From JAJRRA01 sp048636595 (GTDB lineage: Bacteria; Pseudomonadota; Gammaproteobacteria; Xanthomonadales; SZUA-36): a stretch of 13,723 nucleotides of DNA. Positions within the stretch are counted from its first letter, which is position 1; every line of letters begins with the position of its first letter. Both the position numbers and the translations under genes were made by a program. The stretch lies in the NCBI GenBank assembly GCA_048636595.1, contig JAIVWI010000074.1, positions 1 through 13,723 of the forward strand. The letters are read 5' to 3'. Under the pieces are notes generated by a model. It searched no databases and had not been told where the DNA came from. It worked only from the letters and a program-made list of their open reading frames with translations. This document shows positions 6,923 through 12,381 of this stretch, piece after piece.

Positions 6923-7711
6923 TCAGGCTGGCCGGGTACCGAGGATGACGTCTTTACTTCTTAAATCCTGCAGTAGCTTTTCACCATTATCGATAACCAC
7001 GGATGAATCCGGGTGATTGATGCTGCTTGCGATTTCGCTTAGTAATTCGAGACCGGTGAGGCCGCGATTTTCTTGCAGGAGATTCAACAGCAAACGTGAA
7101 ACATCGTTTAATTGCATGAATTTCACCGTGTCGTTGCGGTTCCGGTAAACAAGGATATGCGTTGCCTTCTCAGGCGGGGTTTCAGGCTCGAAACCGGGTC
7201 TGATTTGGTGGACCGGGAAACGGTAACTCAATGGCCAGGCCAGCGGGGAAAGCACCGGAACTTCCTCCATCAGGTCACCGGTGCTGTTTGCCACGGTGTC
7301 TTCCAGCTCGTTTTCATCCATCGAAAGGGCCAGTTCCACCCATTCATAGTGCGCCAGCTCCAGCAGAAACGCCGGGTCGCCGGGCCGGTCTTTGCGCTGG
7401 TCCTGGAGATAGCGCAGGAATTCCTTCGGCAACTCCGGGAACAGCGGCGTATGGCAGCGATGTTCGGTATAAAAATCCCTGGCCAGCTGCCGCCAGGCCT
7501 CGTCGTCGTATAGCTGGCGTAACACAGGAAAATTGCTGGCGAGAAATTTGTTGATGTTATTGAAAAAAAGCTGGCGATAAATTTCCATTCGCCGATCTTC
7601 GACATCTGCGGGAGCCGCATGATTTTCCGGGTCCCGGATGTGGGCCGCAAACCTGGTCTGCAGCGACCGAAGATTTTCAGGCTTGTTTTCGGCTTTGTGA
7701 TGCGTCGACAT
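6923..7711 (-). CDS. hvfC: DUF2063 partner of the second MNIO enzyme, HvfC type
   Basis: A 262-aa protein of the DUF2063 family. The N-terminal domain (about 15-115) shows LQTRFAAHIRDPE, RRMEIYRQLFFNNINKFLAS, FPVLRQLYDDEAWRQLARDF, then HCHTP-like HRCHTPLFPELPKEFLRYL. This is followed by LLELAHYEWVELAL. The C-terminal domain (about 165-262) includes HILVYRNRNDTVKFMQLND and a helical end. It should present the Cys-repeat precursor to the MNIO enzyme. The start overlaps the end of the MNIO gene by 35 bases and has only a weak ribosome-binding site, so translational coupling is likely. It is well diverged from the DUF2063 protein at 1416-2195, so the two systems are not a recent duplication. Confidence 0.9.
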   Translation of the reverse strand: MSTHHKAENKPENLRSLQTRFAAHIRDPENHAAPADVEDRRMEIYRQLFFNNINKFLASNFPVLRQLYDDEAWRQLARDFYTEHRCHTPLFPELPKEFLRYLQDQRKDRPGDPAFLLELAHYEWVELALSMDENELEDTVANSTGDLMEEVPVLSPLAWPLSYRFPVHQIRPGFEPETPPEKATHILVYRNRNDTVKFMQLNDVSRLLLNLLQENRGLTGLELLSEIASSINHPDSSVVIDNGEKLLQDLRSKDVILGTRPA

Positions 7712-8540
7712 GGTTTTGCCATTTGTGCTGGATTTCGGCGATCTGCCGGACTTCAGCCATCAGTTCATTGACCGGCGGAATATTGAAGTCTCTTTCCAGC
7801 AGGGTGGGGAATACGCCAAAGGTCTCGTACGCTTTGTCCAGCAGATCCCATACGCTGGGAATAACCTCTGCGCCGTGGGTGTCCACGACCAGGTCTTCTG
7901 CCTCTTTATAGTGGCCGGCAATATGGCCATAAGCGATCAAGTGCCCCGGCAGGCCCTGCAGGAATTCGACCGCATCGTAGCGATGGTTGATGCTGTTGAC
8001 GTAGATGTTGTTGACATCGAGTAACAGGTCGCAGTCCGCCTCGTTCAGCACCGCGTTGATGAATTCGATTTCACTTAGCTCCGAACCCGGTGCAGCGTAA
8101 TAGGATACGTTTTCCACTGCGATACGCCGCTCGAGAATGTCCTGGGTACGACGGATACGCTCCGCTACGTACTTTACGGCCTCGCTGGTAAAGGGGATCG
8201 GCATCAGGTCGTAAAGGTGTCCGTCATCGGTGCAGTAGCTCAGGTGCTCGCTGTAGTAGCGAATCCGGTGCTTGTCGAGGAACTGACGCACACGGTGCAG
8301 GAATGTTTCATCCAGCGATGAAGGACCGCCTATGGACAAGGACAGGCCGTGGCACACGAAAGGCAGGCGCTCGGTGAATTCGCGGAAAGACCGGCCCAGG
8401 CGGCCGCCGACGTTGATCCAGTTCTCCGGCGCAACTTCCATGAAATCCACTTCTTCCAGGTCATGAGTGCGAAGCGGGCCCAGCAGGGCCCGCCTCAAAC
8501 CAAGTCCGGCTCCCTTAACGGGATATTTGCCGGTATTCAC
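7677..8540 (-). CDS. hvfB: MNIO (DUF692) enzyme for the EGKCG-type precursor, HvfB type
   Basis: A 287-aa member of the DUF692 iron-dependent oxidative enzymes. Motifs in order are GAGLGLRRAL, FMEVAPENWINVGG (typical of the HvfB branch, unlike DNHM in the first paralogue), FVCHGLSLSIGG (His64), SEHLSY (Glu98, His99), VENVSYY (Glu143, Asn144), LLLDVNNIYVN (Asp175, Asn177), HIAGH (His206, His210), DTHG (Asp220, His222) and LLERDFN (Glu249). In the Haemophilus Hvf system the MNIO enzyme and its DUF2063 partner turn EGKCG cysteines into oxazolone and thioamide groups that bind copper; the same chemistry is inferred here. The gene starts 69 bases after the precursor stop, with a hairpin in that gap that may lower its expression relative to the precursor. 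Confidence 0.93.
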   Translation of the reverse strand: MNTGKYPVKGAGLGLRRALLGPLRTHDLEEVDFMEVAPENWINVGGRLGRSFREFTERLPFVCHGLSLSIGGPSSLDETFLHRVRQFLDKHRIRYYSEHLSYCTDDGHLYDLMPIPFTSEAVKYVAERIRRTQDILERRIAVENVSYYAAPGSELSEIEFINAVLNEADCDLLLDVNNIYVNSINHRYDAVEFLQGLPGHLIAYGHIAGHYKEAEDLVVDTHGAEVIPSVWDLLDKAYETFGVFPTLLERDFNIPPVNELMAEVRQIAEIQHKWQNHVDASQSRKQA

Positions 8541-8580
8541 GGGTTCATACCTGAACGGTGGTTACCTGGCATTGGTTGAT

Positions 8581-8608
8581 CAGGCTGCAGCATTGCTGAA
8601 ATTGCCTG
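8581..8608 (-). promoter_or_regulatory. Hairpin between the precursor gene and the MNIO gene
   Basis: Directly after the precursor stop (TAA at 8612-8610) the transcript can fold: outer arms CAGGC/GCCTG (8581-8585 with 8604-8608) enclose an inner stem CAGC/GCTG (8588-8591 with 8595-8598) with a three-base loop. No U-run follows, so it does not look like a strong intrinsic terminator. It could act as an attenuator or as a 3' block to exonucleases, keeping precursor mRNA more abundant than the enzyme genes. The stem is seen; the role is inferred. Confidence 0.35.
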
Positions 8609-8609
8609 C

Positions 8610-9056
8610 TTAACCTTTGTCTCCACCGCAAGAGCCTTCTTCGCCCTTATCGCCACCGCAAGAGCCTTCTTCGCCCTTATCGCCGCCGCAAGAGCCTTCT
8701 TCGCCCTTATCGCCGCCGCAAGAGCCTTCTTCGCCCTTATCGCCGCCACAAGAGCCTTCTTCGCCCTTATCGCCGCCACATTTGCCTTCGCCGCACTTGC
8801 CTTCTTTACCCTTTCCTTCTTCACCCTTATCGCCGCCGCAAGAGCCTTCTTCGCCCTTGTCGCCGCCGCATTTGCCTTCGCCGCACTTGCCTTCTTTACC
8901 CTTGTCGCCGCCGGCCATCAGGTAGCCGTTGTCGAGATCAGTGCTTGCAAAAGGATTGTCGTCAGCTATTACTGTGCTTGAGACGGCAAGCGATGAAACG
9001 AATGCAACGCCTACGACAGCAGCTACGGGTTTAACGATCATTGTTCTGTTAGCCAT
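8610..9056 (-). CDS. hvfA: Secreted Gly/Cys-repeat RiPP precursor, HvfA/EGKCG type
   Basis: A 148-aa precursor. The signal peptide is basic at the start with a hydrophobic core over about 9-28 and likely cleavage after VIA at 31, leaving DDNPFASTDLDNGYLMAGG, a typical family leader after cleavage. Residues 51-148 are low-complexity repeats with ten cysteines (58, 63, 73, 88, 93, 103, 113, 123, 133, 143). Four sit in EGKCG motifs, in two EGKCGEGKCG pairs 30 residues apart, and six sit in EGSCGGDKGE repeats of ten residues. EGKCG cysteines are the modification sites in the Haemophilus Hvf system. The start at 9056 is chosen over 9119 because GGAGG lies eight bases before it and the signal peptide begins there. 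The gene heads the hvfABC-doxX operon. Confidence 0.92.
   Translation of the reverse strand: MANRTMIVKPVAAVVGVAFVSSLAVSSTVIADDNPFASTDLDNGYLMAGGDKGKEGKCGEGKCGGDKGEEGSCGGDKGEEGKGKEGKCGEGKCGGDKGEEGSCGGDKGEEGSCGGDKGEEGSCGGDKGEEGSCGGDKGEEGSCGGDKG
8611..8900. repeat. hvfA: 30-bp tandem repeats and a 90-bp higher-order duplication inside the precursor gene
   Basis: On the + strand a 30-bp unit containing CGCAAGAGCCTTCTTCGCCC recurs without gaps from about 8611 to 8770, with only scattered A/G changes. A larger unit of about 90 bp, coding the double EGKCG block plus one EGSCG block, occurs twice in about 8761-8910. Units differ by very few silent changes, which suggests recent expansion by slippage or unequal recombination. 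Copy number is a multiple of three bases throughout, so the frame is kept. Confidence 0.9.
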
Positions 9057-9346
9057 TTTTGGAACCTCCAAGTTCATGTATCCGGGCCAAGACGCCCTCA
9101 GTTTATAAATTTTGCACAATGTGCACGGTAACTCTGTTTAGTTTAGTGACTGGCCTTTTTGCTCGGCTTCAAAAGCACAGTCCTTTGTCGAGTCGCGCCA
9201 CAGCCTATCAGAATGGGTGGTATTTTCAAAAGCCAGCGCGATTTCAGGGTAATAGACCGACACCCGGTCCAGATTATTACACCAGGACAAAATTAATCTC
9301 GAAAACTACGCTGATCAGACCATTTTTTACGATGATCTGAGTTCTC
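9057..9346 (-). promoter_or_regulatory. Promoter region of the EGKCG peptide operon
   Basis: This gap of 290 bases lies between nth and the precursor gene, both on the minus strand, and has no convincing gene. On the minus strand a TATAAA (complement of 9102-9107) is a possible -10 about 45 bases before the start codon. Just upstream is the dyad TGCAC-AAT-GTGCA at 9113-9125, which would overlap the -35/-10 spacer. A second dyad, GACCG-N5-CGGTC, lies at 9255-9269. I see no clear terminator for nth. Promoter and operator roles are inferred from position only. Confidence 0.4.
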
Positions 9347-9985
9347 TCAAGCTGCAGTTGTTTTATTTTTGAAGCTGCAAAGATCCCGCACAATGCATTC
9401 GGGACAGTTGGGTTTGCGGGCTTTGCAGGTGTACCGCCCGTGGAGTATCAGCCAGTGGTGGGCATCATGCAGGTACTCTTCCGGTACGGCCTTGAGGAGT
9501 TTCAGTTCTACCTGGAGCGGGGTTTTTCCCCTGGCCAATCCGGTTCGGTTGGCAACCCTGAAGATGTGGGTGTCCACTGCGATTGTCGGTTCGCCAAAGG
9601 CCGTATTGAGGACAACATTGGCTGTTTTTCTCCCGACACCCGGCAAGGTCTCCAGTGACTTCCGGTCGCCCGGAACTTCTCCGCCGTATTTGTCCAGCAG
9701 GATTTGGCAGGTTTTGATGATGTTGGCCGCTTTCGAATTGTAGAGGCCGATGGTGCGGATGTAATGCTTCAACCCGTCCTCGCCCAGATCCAGAATGCTA
9801 CGCGGAGTACTGGCCAGAGGAAAAAGTTTTTTGGTGGCCTTGTTCACACTGACATCGGTGGCCTGTGCGGAGAGAATGACGGCTGTCAGGAGTTCGAACG
9901 TGCTGTTGTACTCAAGCTCGGTTTCCGGCTTGGGCATTATCGACTTCAGGCGCTGGAAAAATACTTTCCTGTCTGCTGGTTTCAT
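9347..9985 (-). CDS. nth: Endonuclease III, DNA glycosylase/AP lyase
   Basis: A 212-aa protein of normal length for Nth, which removes oxidised pyrimidines and cuts the abasic site in base-excision repair. The helix-hairpin-helix LPGVGRKTANVV carries the catalytic Lys120, and VDTHIFRVANRTGL carries Asp138, both at the same residue numbers as in E. coli. The C-terminal [4Fe-4S] loop has Cys187, Cys194, Cys197 and Cys203 in the usual C-x6-C-x2-C-x5-C spacing. The start overlaps the rsxE stop by four bases (ATGA), as expected for the last gene of an rsx/rnf operon in gammaproteobacteria. Confidence 0.97.
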   Translation of the reverse strand: MKPADRKVFFQRLKSIMPKPETELEYNSTFELLTAVILSAQATDVSVNKATKKLFPLASTPRSILDLGEDGLKHYIRTIGLYNSKAANIIKTCQILLDKYGGEVPGDRKSLETLPGVGRKTANVVLNTAFGEPTIAVDTHIFRVANRTGLARGKTPLQVELKLLKAVPEEYLHDAHHWLILHGRYTCKARKPNCPECIVRDLCSFKNKTTAA

Positions 9986-10674
9986 TCAGGGATGCCTGCT
10001 GGATTTATCATGGTTTGTCCACCGGAGATTCGCTGCGCTGCGCGGCGGGCATCTATCCAGTTCTTTCCAGCGATCAATAAGCCCAGGCTGATAAATGCTC
10101 CCGGTGGAAGTATCGCCAGAAGGAAACCGGGATGATCGGGGATGATGGTTAACTTCAGTGATCCACCCAGGTCGCCGAACATCAGCCCGGCCTGGCTCAT
10201 CAGTGTTCCGCGCCCGATGACCTCCCTGAGTGCGCCCAGGGCGACCAGGGCCAGGCAAAACCCAAGGCCGGTCGCGAGTCCGTCCGCCATGGAGGGCAGG
10301 GGAGCGTTGCGTGAGGCAAAGGCTTCGGCTCTGCCGATAATGGCGCAATTGGTCACGATCAGCGGTATAAAAATTCCGAGCACACGGTAGAGGTCGTACA
10401 GCCAGGCCTGCATCAGAAGCTGGATCACAGTGACCACCGAAGCAATAATCAGGACGTAAGCAGGAATCCGGATTTCCGGTCGCAAAAGACCACGGGCCAG
10501 CGAAACCGCCAGGTTGGAAAAAATCAGGGTCAGGATTGTGGCCAGCCCCAGTCCGAGGCCGTTGATGACCGTGTTGGTGACTGCCAGCAACGGGCAGAGG
10601 CCGAGCAAAACGACGAGACCGGTATTTTGGCGCCAGATGCCATCTGCAAAAATCTGTCGGTAGTCAGTCCGCAT
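9982..10674 (-). CDS. rsxE: Rnf/Rsx electron transport complex subunit E
   Basis: A 230-aa integral membrane subunit of the Rnf/Rsx ion-pumping ferredoxin:NAD or SoxR-reducing complex. GLCPLLAVTNTVINGLGLG (Cys27) and PLIVTNCAIIGRAEAFA (Cys110) are the conserved segments whose cysteines, together with those of subunit A, hold an intramembrane [2Fe-2S] cluster. About six hydrophobic helices are visible across residues 20-200. The gene follows rsxG by six bases and overlaps nth by four, so all are in one transcript. The C-terminal tail after residue 205 is hydrophilic and ordinary. Confidence 0.95.
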   Translation of the reverse strand: MRTDYRQIFADGIWRQNTGLVVLLGLCPLLAVTNTVINGLGLGLATILTLIFSNLAVSLARGLLRPEIRIPAYVLIIASVVTVIQLLMQAWLYDLYRVLGIFIPLIVTNCAIIGRAEAFASRNAPLPSMADGLATGLGFCLALVALGALREVIGRGTLMSQAGLMFGDLGGSLKLTIIPDHPGFLLAILPPGAFISLGLLIAGKNWIDARRAAQRISGGQTMINPAGIPE

Positions 10675-10680
10675 ATTGCA

Positions 10681-11337
10681 TCAGCTTCCTTTTTTCTCCC
10701 CGGGATCATATTCCGCGGGTGACTCGAACAGGAATGATTTGTGGTCTGCATAAAACTCGAGGGCCAGCCGTACGGCTTCGACCACGGCACGGGGCGTGAT
10801 GGTCGCACCGGTAAACTGGTCAAATTCACCACCGTCGCGCTTGACCGCCCATCCGTCCGGCGGTGGGTTGCCCAGGGCCCGGCCGAAAAATCCGAGGATC
10901 CAGTCGCCTCTTTCGACTTCTATGGCGTCGCCTAACCCGGGAGTCTCCTTGTGGGACGTTACGCGCACACCGCACAGCGTACCGTTTTCGTTGATTCCGA
11001 CCAGGAGGTTGATCTTTCCGTTATAACCGTTTACCGCCGCGATTCTCAATACCACCGCTACTGCTTTGCCATCCAGCCGGGCACGGTAGGTGACGACCGT
11101 CTGCCCCCTGGGGAAATAGAGATCATCCTGGAAGGAAAACAGGTCCTGCTGAAGCTCATTGTTATAAAGGTCCGGACTGATGAGCTGTCCCAGCTGGTCG
11201 AGAATGGCCCGCTTTTCCTGCTCGGCGATTCTCGCTTCCGTCAGCCTGTTGACACCCGCCAGCAAGGTGGTTCCCATGACAGCCACCAGCGCCAGGGAGG
11301 CTGCGCTACGGAATATTTTGTTAGTGGCAGAAAGCAT
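10681..11337 (-). CDS. rsxG: Rnf/Rsx electron transport complex subunit G
   Basis: A 218-aa subunit with one N-terminal membrane helix (about 11-28) and a periplasmic FMN-binding domain. The flavinylation motif Dxx(S/T)GAT is present as DQFTGAT (173-179), so FMN should be attached covalently to Thr179 by an ApbE-type flavin transferase, which is not encoded in this window. The fold segments RIAAVNGYNGKINLLVGIN and SHKETPGLGDAIE are typical of RnfG/NqrC. It lies 12 bases after the rsxD stop. Confidence 0.95.
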   Translation of the reverse strand: MLSATNKIFRSAASLALVAVMGTTLLAGVNRLTEARIAEQEKRAILDQLGQLISPDLYNNELQQDLFSFQDDLYFPRGQTVVTYRARLDGKAVAVVLRIAAVNGYNGKINLLVGINENGTLCGVRVTSHKETPGLGDAIEVERGDWILGFFGRALGNPPPDGWAVKRDGGEFDQFTGATITPRAVVEAVRLALEFYADHKSFLFESPAEYDPGEKKGS

Positions 11338-11349
11338 TAATATATGATC

Positions 11350-12381
11350 TCAATGTCCGAAGATGCGTGGGCGTGTATAGCGGTCGATCAACGGTGCAGC
11401 CATGTTCATCAGCAGAACGGCGAAAGCGACGCCATCCGGATAACCGCCCCAGCGCCGGATACTCAGCGTAATAATCCCAACGCCCACGCCAAAAATCAAC
11501 CGCCCGCGGGTGCTGGTGCAGCCGGTAACCGGATCCGTGGCTATGAAAAATGCACCCAGCACCAGGGCGCCTGAAAATATATGTTGCAGCGGGACAGGGT
11601 TACTCCCCGGGTCAACCAGGTAAGCGACCAGTCCCAGGGCCACTACGCTGCCGATCGTCATCACCGGCACATGCCAACTGATGATTCTGCGCCACAGCAA
11701 CCAGAAACCGCCAAGTGCATACATGTTTGCGATCCACTCCCAACCCAGGCCGCCAAAATCCCCGAAAACAGGTGATTGCCTGGCTTCGGACACCATGTGG
11801 CCGGATGCGAGACTGGTACGGATTGCATCCAGCGGTGTGGCCTCGGAAACCGCATCCCAGGTCAGGCCAGGCGGCAGCCTGCCCGTAAAAATCGTGCTGA
11901 ATACGTCTCCGATGGCCAGGCTATGGGAAGCTATCGACGTTGGTGGCAACCACAGCGCCATGACCTGTGGAAAACTGATCAGGACGACCACGTAGCCAAC
12001 CATGGCCGGATTGAACATGTTTTGCCCCAGGCCTCCATACAAGTGCTTGGCCACCACGATGGCGAACAGCATGCCAACCAGGGCGACCCACCAGGGCGCC
12101 AATGGCGGCAGGCACAAGGCAAACAGAACGGCGGTAACGACAGCGCTCCAGTCGCCGAGAAACGGCTTCAGGGGTTGCTTCCTCGCTTTCAGCATCAAGA
12201 TTTCGAAAAGCAGGGCAAAAATGACCGCCAGCAGGATTTGAACGAGGATGCCGGGGCCGAAGAACCAGGTGTAGGCGATGATTCCCGGCAGCAATGCGTA
12301 GAGTACCTGCCGCATCACGCCGGCGACCGTCGATTGCGGTGGGAAATAGGGCGCGACGCCTGTGTCGAATTTTCGGCTCAT
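11350..12381 (-). CDS. rsxD: Rnf/Rsx electron transport complex subunit D
   Basis: A 343-aa polytopic membrane subunit related to NqrB, with about nine or ten hydrophobic helices. GGLGQNMFNPAMVGY (116-130) is the family signature. The covalent FMN site is DAVSEATPLDAIRT, with Thr182 as acceptor; the usual Gly of SGATP is Glu here, a change that family consensus tolerates. FFIATDPVTGCTSTRGRLIFG near the C-terminus is also conserved. The start overlaps the rsxC stop by four bases (ATGA), indicating coupled translation. Confidence 0.95.
   Translation of the reverse strand: MSRKFDTGVAPYFPPQSTVAGVMRQVLYALLPGIIAYTWFFGPGILVQILLAVIFALLFEILMLKARKQPLKPFLGDWSAVVTAVLFALCLPPLAPWWVALVGMLFAIVVAKHLYGGLGQNMFNPAMVGYVVVLISFPQVMALWLPPTSIASHSLAIGDVFSTIFTGRLPPGLTWDAVSEATPLDAIRTSLASGHMVSEARQSPVFGDFGGLGWEWIANMYALGGFWLLWRRIISWHVPVMTIGSVVALGLVAYLVDPGSNPVPLQHIFSGALVLGAFFIATDPVTGCTSTRGRLIFGVGVGIITLSIRRWGGYPDGVAFAVLLMNMAAPLIDRYTRPRIFGH

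Noticed and set aside
8611..8770. Tandem 30-bp repeats as a CRISPR array
   Set aside because: Units are adjacent with no unique spacers, and they encode regular decapeptides in a secreted protein.
8537..8824. Minus-strand frame with AIRAKKALA repeats
   Set aside because: It is a shifted frame over the same repeats and overlaps the true precursor; no start signal supports it.
8617..8925. Long + strand frame with SPPQEPSSPL repeats opposite the precursor gene
   Set aside because: It is the antisense reading of the 30-bp repeats; any repeat with a length divisible by three leaves several frames open. It has no ribosome-binding site or signal peptide, while the minus strand has both plus family motifs.
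9301..9346. Intrinsic terminator after nth
   Set aside because: There is a palindrome CTGATCAG and a T-run nearby, but the arms do not form a stem followed by Us in the transcript direction.
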